64,000 nucleotides of DNA from Methanoprimaticola sp047501175 (GCF_047501175.1 NZ_JBEQWH010000005.1:83442-147441), one strand, 5' to 3'; shown: positions 36,063-45,049, numbered from the stretch's first letter. Notes: generated from the sequence alone by a model not told the origin. Numbers and translations: made by a program.

Positions 36063-36800
36063 ATGTTGGTAAAGGCCATGGATATGACCATGGCCTTCGC
36101 GATGGTGCTCGGGATAGCTCCGGCACTCATCCTGATGTATCTCGGGGTCAGGAACTACACCTTCCCCCGGGTGGAGCAGCCGTTCTTCAGCGATCCGACG
36201 TTCTTCATGTTGTTCGTGGCAGGGATGATCGGAGGTTCGGCCATGTTTATGGTCATCCTGTTCTTCAGGGCGCCTAACAGCATCATTCTGATGGCGTTGG
36301 TGGCCGCTATACAGGTCATGCTGACGGTCGTCATCATGAACCTGAAGAGATTCCGCGGGAAGTCGGACTCGGTCTTCTACGGATACGGACTCGGTCTCGG
36401 GAGTGCGTGCGGTCTCGCCACCGGGTTCTGCTATCTGGTCTACGGTTCGCTCCAGGAGGCGGACAAGGGGCTCGACGCGTCGGTCATCGCACTGATGCTG
36501 ATATCGGTCTCGATGGCGCTCATCCTCGGGTCCTGCGGCACCACCGTCGGAGAGGGCATCGCCAGGCACCGGGTGATGGAGTTCGCGCTCCAGGCACTGC
36601 TCCCGATGGTCGCGTACTACATGCTCTTCGCCGCCGCGATCGGTACCGGGGACAGCATGATGTTCTATGTGTACCTCGTCCTGATGCTCCTGCTCGGTGC
36701 GGTGTACTACTATTACATCATGCGCAAGAAGCTCCCGTCCATCATCCGCGAGGTCCTGATGATGGAGGGAAAGAAGAGGGATGACATCCCCAGGGTCTGA
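36063..36800 (+). CDS. Polytopic membrane protein, unknown function
   Basis: 245 residues with about seven hydrophobic helices (near 10-30, 47-68, 73-92, 105-127, 140-160, 178-198, 203-222) and a basic cytoplasmic tail (MRKKLPSIIREVLMMEGKKRDD). No family signature is recognised; it is probably conserved within the lineage. It begins three bases after the PUA/PAPS-reductase-family gene and is likely cotranscribed with it. It converges tail-to-tail on the zinc-ribbon gene, the two stops abutting. Confidence 0.7.
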   Translation: MLVKAMDMTMAFAMVLGIAPALILMYLGVRNYTFPRVEQPFFSDPTFFMLFVAGMIGGSAMFMVILFFRAPNSIILMALVAAIQVMLTVVIMNLKRFRGKSDSVFYGYGLGLGSACGLATGFCYLVYGSLQEADKGLDASVIALMLISVSMALILGSCGTTVGEGIARHRVMEFALQALLPMVAYYMLFAAAIGTGDSMMFYVYLVLMLLLGAVYYYYIMRKKLPSIIREVLMMEGKKRDDIPRV

Positions 36801-37253
36801 TCAGGCCCTGTAGAAACCGTTTCTCGTCTCGTAGCACAGGCCGCGGTCGAGCATGGCGGCGAGCATCCTCTCCGCCTTGGTCCCCGCCACCTCCTTGACA
36901 TCCTCGAGGGTGAACTCGCCCTTCAGTCCGGTGAGCCCCTCGGAGAGTATCTCCATCTTCTCCTCGATGTTCGATGCGTGCTCGTACCTGTAGACGAGCG
37001 AGGAATGAGGGTCGGCGGACCCTATCCGTCTCCTCTGGTCCGCCCTGTCCGTCACGAGGAGGTCTATCTCCTCCGCTCCGGTGGCCCTCGACAGGGCCTC
37101 GCGGACCTCGCTCTGACTGTCCGACGTGAAGAAGAACTGGAGCTTCCCGGTGCGTTCCGTGCACCCGCAGTACGGACACGTGGTGGTCTCGAAGGACCGG
37201 TCCACGATCCTGGGCTTGCGACAGGCGCCGCAGAGCCCGAGGCCGTAGCTCAT
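36801..37253 (-). CDS. Zinc-ribbon protein with winged-helix tail, DUF5817-like
   Basis: 150 residues. It begins MSYGLGLCGACRKPRIVDRSFETTTCPYCG, a CxxC...CxxC ribbon of the archaeal DUF5817 type, and continues FFTSDSQSEVREALSRATG. The C-terminal half (GEFTLEDVKEVAGTKAERMLAAMLDRGLCYE) resembles a winged helix. A DNA- or RNA-binding role is likely. Its start overlaps the stop of the arginine decarboxylase gene by four bases (ATGA), so it is the third gene of a PAC2 / decarboxylase / zinc-ribbon operon. Confidence 0.7.
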   Translation of the reverse strand: MSYGLGLCGACRKPRIVDRSFETTTCPYCGCTERTGKLQFFFTSDSQSEVREALSRATGAEEIDLLVTDRADQRRRIGSADPHSSLVYRYEHASNIEEKMEILSEGLTGLKGEFTLEDVKEVAGTKAERMLAAMLDRGLCYETRNGFYRA

Positions 37254-37723
37254 CTGTACTCCGTGAACACGAGGGCGGAGATGCAGCAGCCGTAGTGGTC
37301 CATGGGGATCTCGAGCTCCTGTGCCTCGAACTTTATCTCCCCGAACTCGACATCGCGGATCCTGGCCATCTCCTGCATCTTCCACGAGAGGATCTCCCTG
37401 AGGGACTCCGCGGAGCCGTGGATGTGTCCCTCGGCCACGTATCCTCCTTTCCCGTCCTTCCTGAACGCATAGGCGATCCCGGCGGCGATGGTCTCCCCCT
37501 CGCAGCCCCTCATCTGGGCGAGGACGCAGTGCGTCACCGCACCCATGGTCAGTTTCTGGAACGGGATCCTGTACGCCCCTTCGGGTATGACCGACGAGAC
37601 GGACACGAGGTTCTGCTCGCCGATCCCCGCTTCCAGCAGTGCTATGTCGAATGCGTTGAGGTCCGAGGTCTTGCTGACCGCGGATCCGCTTACCGTGAAG
37701 AATTTGGTGGGTATCAGTTCCAT
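37250..37723 (-). CDS. pdaD: Pyruvoyl-dependent arginine decarboxylase
   Basis: 157 residues starting MELIPTKFFTVSGSAVSKTSDLNAFD. The self-cleavage site is in NLVSVSSVIPEGA: cleavage between the two serines would give the beta chain and a pyruvoyl alpha chain. IPFQKLTMGAVTHCVLA and HIHGSAESL are family-specific. The enzyme makes agmatine from arginine, needed in archaea for polyamines and for the agmatidine of tRNA-Ile2. ATG 37723 matches the family start. It lies five bases after the PAC2 gene. Confidence 0.93.
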   Translation of the reverse strand: MELIPTKFFTVSGSAVSKTSDLNAFDIALLEAGIGEQNLVSVSSVIPEGAYRIPFQKLTMGAVTHCVLAQMRGCEGETIAAGIAYAFRKDGKGGYVAEGHIHGSAESLREILSWKMQEMARIRDVEFGEIKFEAQELEIPMDHYGCCISALVFTEYR

Positions 37724-37728
37724 TTCAA

Positions 37729-38454
37729 TCAACCGTATATGGCGTTCTGTGCAGGGTCGTTCTCTGCGGGGGACTGTTCGGCCTCCAGCCTTCTCCTGAC
37801 CTCCTCGGCCTCCTCCAGCAGAGGCTTGGGGTCGACCTTGAGGCCCCTGACCATCTTGGAGAGCGGTTCGATGAATCCCGTCGCCGCTCCGGGGTCGGGC
37901 ATCCCCGGGTTCGCGGGACACATCACGGTGATGACGTCCATCCCGTGGGACCTCCCGAGGTACATCATGATCCCGGAGATCCCCTTGATCATGCCGTTGT
38001 CCATCTTCTGCAGGCCGGACGATTCCACGACCTTGCCGCATGATGGCCCGCTCCCGCAGATTACGGCCGCCTCGGACTCCGATGTCCTGGGTATGCCTTC
38101 TAGGCAGATGACCGTCCTGCACCCCAGGTCCCTCAGCTCCGACAGCACCGTAGAGGCGATCTCGTGGCAGTCGTCGGGCTTGGGCGCGAACTCCGAGGTG
38201 CACATGACGACGTCCCTCTTCCTGGCGGAGCCTTTCAGGCCGTACATCCTGATGGGCGGGTAGGCGACACTGTCGGTGATCAGACAGTAAGGAGGCATCT
38301 CCGGTCCGGTCAGACCCGCGATGGGGGTCATCTTAAGCTTGGATACGTAGAAGTTGGCAGCTATGGAGCTGACCAGTCCGACGCTGGGGAACCCGACGAT
38401 CCCGACGGGGTCCTCCAGACCCAGGTCCGTGTACCTTAGTGTCTCAATGCCCAT
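37729..38454 (-). CDS. PAC2-family protein (proteasome assembly chaperone-like)
   Basis: 241 residues starting MGIETLRYTDLGLEDPVGIVGFPSVGLVSSIAANFYV, the signature of archaeal PAC2 proteins. VICLEGIPRTSE, ISGIMMYLGRSHGMDVITVMC and a C-terminal charged helix (LLEEAEEVRRRLEAEQ) complete the family pattern. A role in proteasome assembly is inferred from the eukaryotic homologue PAC2. It is the first gene of the minus-strand operon and diverges from the M16 peptidase gene over about 50 bases. Confidence 0.85.
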   Translation of the reverse strand: MGIETLRYTDLGLEDPVGIVGFPSVGLVSSIAANFYVSKLKMTPIAGLTGPEMPPYCLITDSVAYPPIRMYGLKGSARKRDVVMCTSEFAPKPDDCHEIASTVLSELRDLGCRTVICLEGIPRTSESEAAVICGSGPSCGKVVESSGLQKMDNGMIKGISGIMMYLGRSHGMDVITVMCPANPGMPDPGAATGFIEPLSKMVRGLKVDPKPLLEEAEEVRRRLEAEQSPAENDPAQNAIYG

Positions 38455-38506
38455 GACCGGGGTTAAGGCTAGCAAGGTATTAAGCGGAATGGTCTTTGCA
38501 CCGGTC

Positions 38507-39778
38507 ATGAGCGACCGCATTTCCACAGCCACCACCTCGGGTGGCATCCCAGTAGTCGTCGAACGTATCCCCGACAGTCAGAGCGCGGGGTTCATGGTCG
38601 GGGTCGCGACCGGCTCCAGGGATGAGACGCCCGGCATCTTCGGCCTGTCGCATCTCCTCGAGCACACGGTGTTCAGGGAGACCAGGACCCGCGACTCCTT
38701 CCAGATGGCCAAGGAGATGGAGGGTGCGGGTGGCGAGCTCAACGCGTTCACGGGTCGCGAGATGACCGCGTTCTACGGCATAACGATCAGGGAGACCGCA
38801 TCCACGGCCATGGACATGGTCGGGGACATCGTCGCCAATCCCCTGATCAATGAGAAGGACACGGAGCTAGAGAAGAAGATCGTGCTCCAGGAGCTGAGCA
38901 TGATCGAGAACGAGCCCGAGACGAGGATCCACGACCTGTTCGAGAGCCAGCTCTGGCGCGGACATCAGCTCGGACAGGACGAGGGAGGGGACAAGGACAT
39001 CGTCGCCCGCCTGACCTCCGGGGACCTCCGCGCCTATTACGAGGAGAAGTACCTCATCCCCAACCTCGCGGTCTACGCGGCAGGGGACGTGGACATAGAC
39101 ACGACCGTGGAGTGGGCGGAGTCCGCATTGGACGGCAGGTCCGGCGGGAAGAGGAACGTCAGGACCGCCCCTCCCATGCCCGAGGCATCATACGAGTACG
39201 TCAAGACGGAGGCGGACCACCTCCAGGTGGCCATGGGATTCCCGACCTACGGCGCATCGCACGGGGACCGTTCCGCACTGACCATGCTCTCCGCCATCCT
39301 GGGGTCCGGCACGAGCTCCAGACTCTTCCAGTCCGTCAGGGAGCAGAAGGCTCTGGTGTACTCGGTCTACACCACGATAAGCCAGAACAGCGATGCGAGC
39401 TCGCTCGCGGCGTACATGTCATGCACGGACAAGAACGTCACCGAGGCCATGCAGACCACGTCCAGGGAGATCGGGAGGCTCCTCGCGGAGGGCCTCGACG
39501 AGGGAGAGCTGGCACGCGCCAAGCGCCTGGTCAAGGGAGCGAACGTGAGGTCCATGGAGTCCACCGAGCACAGGCTGTACCGTCTGTGCGTCAACAACAT
39601 GCTCAACGGTTCCACCGAGGCCCTGGAGGAGCGTTTGGCCAAGATCGATGCCGTCACGGAGGACGATGTCATGCGCGTCGCCAACGATGTGCTCAGGGCG
39701 GACCGCCTCAACGTTGTCGTCCTCGGCAAGGGCGGACGCGATGTCAGGAAGATGGATGTCTCGGACCTTGCATTCTGA
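38507..39778 (+). CDS. M16-family zinc peptidase (insulinase/pitrilysin-like)
   Basis: 423 residues. The inverted zinc motif HxxEH appears as HLLEH in FGLSHLLEHTVFRETRTR, with the distal Glu in the ELEKKIVLQELSMIENEPE helix. RLFQSVREQKALVYSVYT is the conserved R/Y segment of the C-terminal half. It has the length of a single-chain M16B enzyme (two half domains), probably acting as a homodimer on peptides in the cytoplasm. ATG 38507 is used since the longer frame overlaps the divergent PAC2 gene. Confidence 0.9.
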   Translation: MSDRISTATTSGGIPVVVERIPDSQSAGFMVGVATGSRDETPGIFGLSHLLEHTVFRETRTRDSFQMAKEMEGAGGELNAFTGREMTAFYGITIRETASTAMDMVGDIVANPLINEKDTELEKKIVLQELSMIENEPETRIHDLFESQLWRGHQLGQDEGGDKDIVARLTSGDLRAYYEEKYLIPNLAVYAAGDVDIDTTVEWAESALDGRSGGKRNVRTAPPMPEASYEYVKTEADHLQVAMGFPTYGASHGDRSALTMLSAILGSGTSSRLFQSVREQKALVYSVYTTISQNSDASSLAAYMSCTDKNVTEAMQTTSREIGRLLAEGLDEGELARAKRLVKGANVRSMESTEHRLYRLCVNNMLNGSTEALEERLAKIDAVTEDDVMRVANDVLRADRLNVVVLGKGGRDVRKMDVSDLAF

Positions 39779-39829
39779 GGTCCGAGGACGATCCCGACCC
39801 GTCGCATGTGCCAGATGCATGCGACGGGA

Positions 39830-40096
39830 TCATATGCGTATGCGGATCCTCCGGTTGCGGCCCCTCGTCCTGTCCGGACGGGAGCATTCGAGGGTCCCCG
39901 ATCCGACCATGTCCCTTACGGCGGCATACACGCCGGACGCGTTCCGAGAATAGCCGAGTCGGTCCGTCAGTTCACTCATGGACACGGACCCGTGGCCCCT
40001 CAGGGCCTCCAGGATGTCGTGCTTGGGCTCCTCTGAGGTTCTGATGCCACGAACATCGGTGGTCGTGACGTCGGTTTGCGTGTTTGCCGATTGCAT
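39830..40096 (-). CDS. Small winged-helix DNA-binding protein
   Basis: 88 residues starting MQSANTQTDVTTT with a GGTGAGG ribosome site. The core KHDILEALRGHGSVSMSELTDRLGYSRNASGVYAAVRDMVGSGTLECSR is a MarR/GntR-like winged helix, ending in an Arg-rich tail (RTRGRNRRIRIRI). The same layout is seen in the small gene at 63147-63359 inside the tRNA-Glu element. Regulated targets are unknown. The open frame is short, so it is moderately supported. Confidence 0.55.
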   Translation of the reverse strand: MQSANTQTDVTTTDVRGIRTSEEPKHDILEALRGHGSVSMSELTDRLGYSRNASGVYAAVRDMVGSGTLECSRPDRTRGRNRRIRIRI

Positions 40097-40413
40097 TTTC
40101 TCTATCCTCACCTTCCGTCAGGATATCCTCCGAGGTATCGTTGCCTTTTTTCAGCAATTTGATCAGTTTCGATGAAGGGTGCCGTATCTGGTGCTCTGCT
40201 CCGTCCATATATCGGACAGAGTCCGGAGAGTCGTGCACCATCGGTCGAGAATCCGATCCGCCACGTGGAATCGGAGGGGATGGGGATGATGCCGGTCATT
40301 TGCCGCACAATCCGTGGGTGGCACTATATGGATGATCCAAGGTCGATGCATCCCGAACCGAGACGTCGATCCAGACACTGCGGGCAATGACCCGGAAGGT
40401 GGGATGCGCCCGT
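40097..40413. other. Intergenic region, no gene seen
   Basis: 317 bases between the small winged-helix gene and the hydrogenase maturation protease gene. A run CCTTTTTTCAGCAATTTGATCAG lies near 40141-40163. No convincing reading frame, hairpin or RNA is visible. Confidence 0.4.
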
Positions 40414-40890
40414 TCATTCCCTGACGGAGTCCATGAGGTGGATCACGGCTCTCTTGGCGCTCTCCACCGCCGCCTCCACCTCGGGCGTCATCGTCTCCGT
40501 GACGGTCTTTATGTCCTGCACCTCGATGGCGACGAACTGTATGGTCTCCGGCATAAGCTCCGGGTCCATCTTGTGGCCGATCTTGATCGCAGTGGGCAGG
40601 TTCACGTCGTGGGTGGCGGCGTTGGCGATGACCTCGTCGAAGTCGTGCTCGTCGTAGAGCATGACGGTCCCCGGGCCGTATTCCCCGGTCTGGATCGCAT
40701 CGACGACGATCGCGTGCGTGTATCCGTGGATTATGGGGAGTATGTCCAGTCCGCCGACGGCCTCCTGGAAGCAGTCCACGTCGTCCATGCCCATCCTTTG
40801 GATCTCCTCGGACACCCTGAGGCCGACCGCATCGTCGCACATTATCGGGCTTCCGAGCCCGATCACGGCGATCCTTCCGTTTCCGCGCAT
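40414..40890 (-). CDS. Hydrogenase maturation protease (HyaD/HycI/FrcD family)
   Basis: 158 residues starting MRGNGRIAVIGLGSPIMCDDAVGLRVSEEIQ. GLGSPIMCDDAVG corresponds to the G(L/N)xxxxDDGxG motif with the nickel-sensing Asp, and VDAIQTGEYGPGTV and HDVNLPTAIKIG are also conserved. The enzyme removes the C-terminal peptide from the large subunit of a [NiFe] hydrogenase after nickel insertion, here presumably the Mvh or Ech-type hydrogenase of a methanogen; neither is in the window. It diverges from the LysR-type regulator gene. Confidence 0.88.
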   Translation of the reverse strand: MRGNGRIAVIGLGSPIMCDDAVGLRVSEEIQRMGMDDVDCFQEAVGGLDILPIIHGYTHAIVVDAIQTGEYGPGTVMLYDEHDFDEVIANAATHDVNLPTAIKIGHKMDPELMPETIQFVAIEVQDIKTVTETMTPEVEAAVESAKRAVIHLMDSVRE

Positions 40891-40979
40891 GGCCCGATTA
40901 TCTGCCGTTACTGGTTAAAGCGTTGCGGATGCGGAGGACGACCCAACATTATTTCTTCCTTAAGGAATCTGAGGATATC

Positions 40980-41780
40980 GTGCAGATCAGCGTACAGAGC
41001 TCTCAGACGGTGAACGGGAGGCCGGTCACGGCCCGTCAGCTGGAGGCGCTCCTTGCGGTCCAGGACACGGGGAGCCAGACGGCCGCGGCGAGGCAGCTGG
41101 GTATATCCGTACCTGTCATCCACAAGTACCTCGCCAGCATCGAGGACGCGGCGGGGACGCCCATACTCAAGACGACCCCTGCGGGCTCGAAGCTCACCGA
41201 GGCCGGGCTGGAGATAGCTTCCGTCGCCCGTTCCATGAGCCAGAGGAGCGACATGGACCGCGGGTTCACCGTGTGCTGCAGCCCGGTGACGGAGGACCTC
41301 ATGATGTCCGTGATCTCATCGCTGAGGATCTCCGGCGCGAACATCGTCGTGTCCAACGACGAGTACAACATCAAGATGCTGAGGGAGGACCGTGCGGACC
41401 TCGCGATCATAGACGACCCGCTGTACCTCTTCGACGCGGAGGAGTTCGAGATGGACGAGATCGGGTACATGGGGATGGTCCTGGTGGACAACGGCCCCTC
41501 ATTCATACGTTACAAGTACGGCGCGCAGAGGGTCGCGTTCATGTTCCTGGACTCGGAGGACCGCGAGTACACCATAGACTCCGAGACCTTCTCGCTCCCG
41601 GAGCTCCTCGGGTCCAACAAGAGCTTCTTCGTCGACGAGTACCTGCTCACCAGGAAGAACCTCCGTCTGAAGAGCGCGGTCGATCCCAAGATGCTCAGGC
41701 ACGCCATCACCGCCCTGTACAGGGAGGACAGCAGGAACGTTTCCAGGGTGATTTCGGCCCTCAAGACGAGAACTCAGTGA
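40980..41780 (+). CDS. LysR/ModE-type transcription regulator
   Basis: About 266 residues from GTG 40980 (preceded by GAGGAT); frames from TTG 40923 or ATG 40929 add a segment that does not look conserved. The HTH is VTARQLEALLAVQDTGSQTAAARQLGISVPVIHKYLASIEDAAGTPIL, a LysR-type HTH_1. The remainder (FTVCCSPVTEDLMMSVISSL, IKMLREDRADLAIIDDPL) resembles a periplasmic-binding-like effector domain with DLAIIDDP. Its effector is unknown. Position between a hydrogenase maturation gene and hdrCB suggests a role in energy metabolism, which is inference. Confidence 0.75.
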   Translation: MQISVQSSQTVNGRPVTARQLEALLAVQDTGSQTAAARQLGISVPVIHKYLASIEDAAGTPILKTTPAGSKLTEAGLEIASVARSMSQRSDMDRGFTVCCSPVTEDLMMSVISSLRISGANIVVSNDEYNIKMLREDRADLAIIDDPLYLFDAEEFEMDEIGYMGMVLVDNGPSFIRYKYGAQRVAFMFLDSEDREYTIDSETFSLPELLGSNKSFFVDEYLLTRKNLRLKSAVDPKMLRHAITALYREDSRNVSRVISALKTRTQ

Positions 41781-41866
41781 ATTAAGGATTACCCATTAGG
41801 ATAATACCCACTCGATCCGAACTGCACCGATTAAATAGTGTGATTATGTGACACGCTTCGATCACT

Positions 41867-42364
41867 ATGGTTACACCCAACCCCGAATTCTTCGAGGAGC
41901 TGACCGCGGCAGGAGCCGGCGACGTCAAGCTCTGCTTCCAGTGTGGAACCTGCACCGCGAGCTGCCCCTCCGGAAGGAGGACGTCCTACAGGACCAGGAA
42001 GCTCATGAGGATGGCCCAGCTCGGCCTCAGGGAGGAGATCCTGAACAGCGACGAGCTCTGGGAGTGCAGCACATGCTACACCTGCGTCGAGAGGTGCCCC
42101 CGTCAGGTCCCCATCGTCGACATCGTCATTTCCCTCAGGAACCTGGCCGTCGCGGACGGACACATGTTCGCCAACCACAAGAACACCGCCAAGAACCTCG
42201 CCAAGTACGGACACACCGTCCCCGTCAAGGACGAGATCACCAAGCTCAGGGAGGAGCTCGGACTGCCCGGCGTACCGCCCACCGTCCTCGCCTCCGACAA
42301 GGCAAAGGCCGATCTGGACAAGATCCTGACCGTAACCGGATTCGACAAGATCACACAGGAGTGA
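41867..42364 (+). CDS. hdrC: Heterodisulfide reductase subunit C
   Basis: 165 residues. Two [4Fe-4S] motifs, CFQCGTCTASCPSG and CSTCYTCVERCPRQ, are characteristic of the soluble HdrC. With HdrB it forms the CoM-S-S-CoB reducing unit that works with HdrA and the Mvh hydrogenase for flavin-based electron bifurcation. hdrA is not in the window. It is followed after six bases by hdrB, and starts about 26 bases after TTAAATAG (41832-41839), a good TATA position for a leaderless transcript. Confidence 0.95.
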   Translation: MVTPNPEFFEELTAAGAGDVKLCFQCGTCTASCPSGRRTSYRTRKLMRMAQLGLREEILNSDELWECSTCYTCVERCPRQVPIVDIVISLRNLAVADGHMFANHKNTAKNLAKYGHTVPVKDEITKLREELGLPGVPPTVLASDKAKADLDKILTVTGFDKITQE

Positions 42365-42370
42365 TGAAAG

Positions 42371-43216
42371 ATGGCAAAGTACGCATTTTTCCTCGGTTGC
42401 ATTGCGCCCCTGAGGTACCCCGGAATCGAGAAGTCCACCAGGGACGTCTGCAAGGCCCTGGACATCGAGCTCGTCGACCTCGACGACGCGAGCTGCTGCC
42501 CCGCTCCCGGAGTCATCAGAGCATTCAACAAGAAGACCTGGCTCGCCGCCGCCGCAAGGAACCTCGCCCTGGCCGAGCAGAAGGGCCTTCCCATCATGAC
42601 CGTCTGCAACGGATGCTACGGTACCCTCTTCGACGCCGCTCACGAGCTGAACGGGAACGAGGAGGCCCTCGCCGAGGTCAACAAGGTCCTCGCCGAGATC
42701 GGAATGGAGTACAAGGGCACCACCGAGGTCCGCCACTTCGCCGAGGTCCTCTACAACGAGGTCGGCGTCGAGAAGATCAAGGAGAAGGTCACCAAGCCCC
42801 TGGAGTACCAGGTCGCCACCTTCTACGGATGCCACTTCCTCAAGCCCAGCGCGATCAAGAACCTGGACGACCCCGAGAACCCCCACATCCTCGACGACCT
42901 CGTGGAGGCCACCGGTGCCAAGAGCATGCCCAGGAAGCAGAAGATGCTGTGCTGCGGAGCCGGAGGAGGACTCAAGGCCGCGTTCGGAGATGTCGCGATG
43001 AAGTTCACCCAGACCAACCTGGAGAACATGCAGGCATCCGGAGCCAAGTACATCGTGGACGTCTGCCCGTTCTGCCACCTGCAGTTCGACGGCAGCCAGA
43101 AGGACCTCGGCTACAACATGCCCGTCCTCCACCTGTCCCAGCTCTACGGACTGGCCATGGGAATGAGCGAGAAGGACCTCGGTCTCTCCGCCCACATCAC
43201 CCCCGTGGTTCTCTGA
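42371..43216 (+). CDS. hdrB: Heterodisulfide reductase subunit B
   Basis: 281 residues with two CCG domains. The cysteine-rich CX(n)CC...CXXC patterns are visible: C10, CC in DASCCPAPG, CNGC; and GCHF, CCGAGGG, CPFCH. These bind the unusual non-cubane [4Fe-4S] clusters at which the heterodisulfide is reduced. It forms a two-gene operon with hdrC, and a GC-rich hairpin follows 11 bases after the stop. Codon use is strongly biased, suggesting high expression. Confidence 0.96.
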   Translation: MAKYAFFLGCIAPLRYPGIEKSTRDVCKALDIELVDLDDASCCPAPGVIRAFNKKTWLAAAARNLALAEQKGLPIMTVCNGCYGTLFDAAHELNGNEEALAEVNKVLAEIGMEYKGTTEVRHFAEVLYNEVGVEKIKEKVTKPLEYQVATFYGCHFLKPSAIKNLDDPENPHILDDLVEATGAKSMPRKQKMLCCGAGGGLKAAFGDVAMKFTQTNLENMQASGAKYIVDVCPFCHLQFDGSQKDLGYNMPVLHLSQLYGLAMGMSEKDLGLSAHITPVVL

Positions 43217-43226
43217 AACTCTCAAC

Positions 43227-43246
43227 GGGAGGGGCCCTCCCCTCCC
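43227..43246 (+). terminator. Hairpin after hdrCB
   Basis: Arms GGGAGGGG and CCCCTCCC with loop CCCT, followed by ATCTTATCTTTATT. The position right after the stop and the T-rich tail support a terminator. Confidence 0.65.
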
Positions 43247-43296
43247 ATCTTATCTTTATTCTCCGATCCATTGCGACGCCCTTCCGTCCTGGCGTC

Positions 43297-43317
43297 AACT
43301 CTAATATTTTTAGAGTT
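43297..43317. terminator. Second, AT-rich hairpin after hdrCB
   Basis: Arms AACTCTAA and TTAGAGTT with loop TATTT. It lies in the 270-base gap between hdrB and the eS1 gene, which otherwise holds only AT-rich sequence and the eS1 promoter. Confidence 0.4.
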
Positions 43318-43487
43318 AAATTCAAATATATGCGGTACCAATCTAAAAAGGAAATATTATTCTGAACAGGGTAACAAAAACATGTCTGGCTATGCCTGAT
43401 TTTTCCGGACCTCACAAAATCCGCCTCTCACATAGCCTTTTATAGGACCAGAGATTCCTTCGCGACAGTCAATAAGGAGCTACAATC

Positions 43488-44237
43488 ATGGCAGGAGCAT
43501 CCGTTGCATCTAAGAAGGCCAAGGCGGCCGGAGGAGGCCGTAAGGTCAGGGACAAGTGGAAAGCAAAGGAGTGGTACACCATCCACGCACCTCGCATGTT
43601 CAACGAGGCCGAGATCGGAGAGACCCCCTCTGCAGACCCCGAGTACGTCATTGGAAGGACCGTCGAGGTCACCGTTCAGGACCTGACCGGCGACTTCTCC
43701 AAAATGCACATCAAGCTAAGGTTCAAGGTCACGTCCGTCGATGGACACGACGCGAAGACCGAGTTCATCGGCCACGACCTGACCAGCGATTACGTCAGGA
43801 GGCTGACCCGCAGGAAGAAGACCAAGACCGACCACGTCGTCGACGTCGTCACCAAGGACGGCTTCTCCTACAGGATCAAGACCATGGCCATCGCCGACAA
43901 GCGCATCCAGTCCTCCCAGGAGGACGCTATGAGGCGCGTCATCGGAGAGACCCTCGTCCAGATGGGACAGGAGCAGACCCTCTCCCAGCTCGTCAAGGCG
44001 ATCGTCTCCGGAGACCTCGCCAAGGACCTCGCCAGGGCCTGCCGCATCGTCATCCCCATCAAGAGGATCGAGATCCGCAAGACCGAGGTCATGGCGAACG
44101 GAGATTCCGAGCCCGAGTCCATCATGCCCGAGACCGTCGTCGAGGAGTCCGAGGAGGAGGCACCTGCAGAGGAGCCCGCCGAGGAGCCCGCCGCAGAGGA
44201 GGCCGAGGCCCCCGCTGAGGAGAAGGTCGAGGAGTGA
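43488..44237 (+). CDS. rps3ae: Ribosomal protein eS1 (S3ae)
   Basis: 249 residues. KVRDKWKAKEWYTIHAPRMFNEAEIGETP is the start of archaeal S3ae, and TSDYVRRLTRRKKTKTDHVVDVVTKDG and VIPIKRIEIRKTEV are also characteristic. It has an extra C-terminal tail of about 40 residues made of Glu, Ala and Pro (for example EEAPAEEPAEEP), not part of the folded domain. It binds near the mRNA exit of the 30S subunit. A TTTTATA box at about 43437-43443 and the AAGGAGC ribosome site support ATG 43488. Confidence 0.95.
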   Translation: MAGASVASKKAKAAGGGRKVRDKWKAKEWYTIHAPRMFNEAEIGETPSADPEYVIGRTVEVTVQDLTGDFSKMHIKLRFKVTSVDGHDAKTEFIGHDLTSDYVRRLTRRKKTKTDHVVDVVTKDGFSYRIKTMAIADKRIQSSQEDAMRRVIGETLVQMGQEQTLSQLVKAIVSGDLAKDLARACRIVIPIKRIEIRKTEVMANGDSEPESIMPETVVEESEEEAPAEEPAEEPAAEEAEAPAEEKVEE

Positions 44238-44245
44238 TCCTCGCT

Positions 44246-44259
44246 GGCCCCTCGGGGCC
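44246..44259 (+). terminator. Hairpin after the eS1 gene
   Basis: GGCCC-CTCG-GGGCC, eight bases after the stop codon, with flanking bases able to extend the pairing. Confidence 0.45.
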
Positions 44260-44330
44260 GGCACTCCAAACATCTTAACTTCTCATCCACCCGCTTCCCG
44301 ATTCCAGCATCATTTTTCCAAGCGGTATCA

Positions 44331-44338
44331 TTATAAAC
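44331..44338 (+). promoter_or_regulatory. Box A of tRNA-Met
   Basis: TATAAACT about 35 bases before the mature tRNA 5' end, following an A/T-rich stretch, is the expected archaeal promoter. Confidence 0.5.
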
Positions 44339-44372
44339 TAAAAGCGAATCGGGTGGCTTAAGGCCGGGGTGG

Positions 44373-44470
44373 CTCAGCCTGGTGGAGCGTCGGACTCATA
44401 GGGTTCTGGTCAACAGACCTCTTCCAGGGAAATCCGAAGGTCAAGGGTTCGAACCCCTTTCCCGGCACCA
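44373..44470 (+). tRNA. Elongator tRNA-Met (CAT) with 31-base intron
   Basis: Acceptor GCCGGGG/TCCCGGC, discriminator A, encoded CCA at 44468-44470. D stem GCTC/GAGC. Anticodon stem TCGGA/TCCGA with loop CTCATA...A gives CAT. The intron is 44401-44431, at position 37/38. The anticodon stem lacks the three G-C pairs of the initiator, so this is the elongator. Confidence 0.9.
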
Positions 44471-45049
44471 TTATTTTTCAATCCGTCTGTGGCTGCGAGG
44501 TCCGTTCCGATCCATTCACGTCTCGTCGGTTCGAGGTTCCGATCGCTCTTAGGATTTCGAGCTGTCTGCAGGGGTCGAAACTGATCAACACGGTCATGCA
44601 ACGACGGATATGACGAGATGAGTGAGGGTAACGGCCTATGGGGGCCGGATCCTGGATGATCAGAGTTTCACCGACCGTGTCACGACCAGACGATAAGGGT
44701 CGTTGTGCCGAGGATCTCGACCGATAGTCGGAATTCTGGCATCTGACGAAAGATGTCTTCGCATCATTCATCTCATCCGGAAGCGAGTTCCACCGCCGTT
44801 TTGAATTCAAGGCAGAACTCCTCCCGGCAATCACTGTTCTAAGGTCAACTCCTGCATGTCGCTCCGTGTGGCAGTCTATCTGTCCCGAGACCTCTTCGTT
44901 CGGACCATCCTGGGGCCGTGAAACGCAATCTTGGCGGAATCCGGAAGGGTCTTGGGTGTAGCCGATGGGGCGCATCCCGATATCAGGGCCACCTTCCGCC
45001 ATGCACGCCCTCGGACATTTCAGCCGATCACGTTGTTCCGATTCCATAG
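44471..45049. other. Intergenic region, nothing recognised
   Basis: About 580 bases between tRNA-Met and the Get3 gene. A 189-codon minus-strand frame crosses it but its translation is Arg/Ser-rich without any recognisable pattern. No SRP, RNase P or other conserved RNA motif is seen. Confidence 0.45.

Noticed and set aside
44478..45047. 189-codon minus-strand frame between tRNA-Met and Get3
   Set aside because: No recognisable pattern, no good ribosome site or TATA box, and composition like shadow frames.
44471..45049. SRP RNA or RNase P RNA in the larger gene-free gaps (44.5-45.0 and 54.5-55.2 kb)
   Set aside because: The conserved helix 8 motif of SRP RNA and the P4 motifs of RNase P RNA were not seen on either strand.
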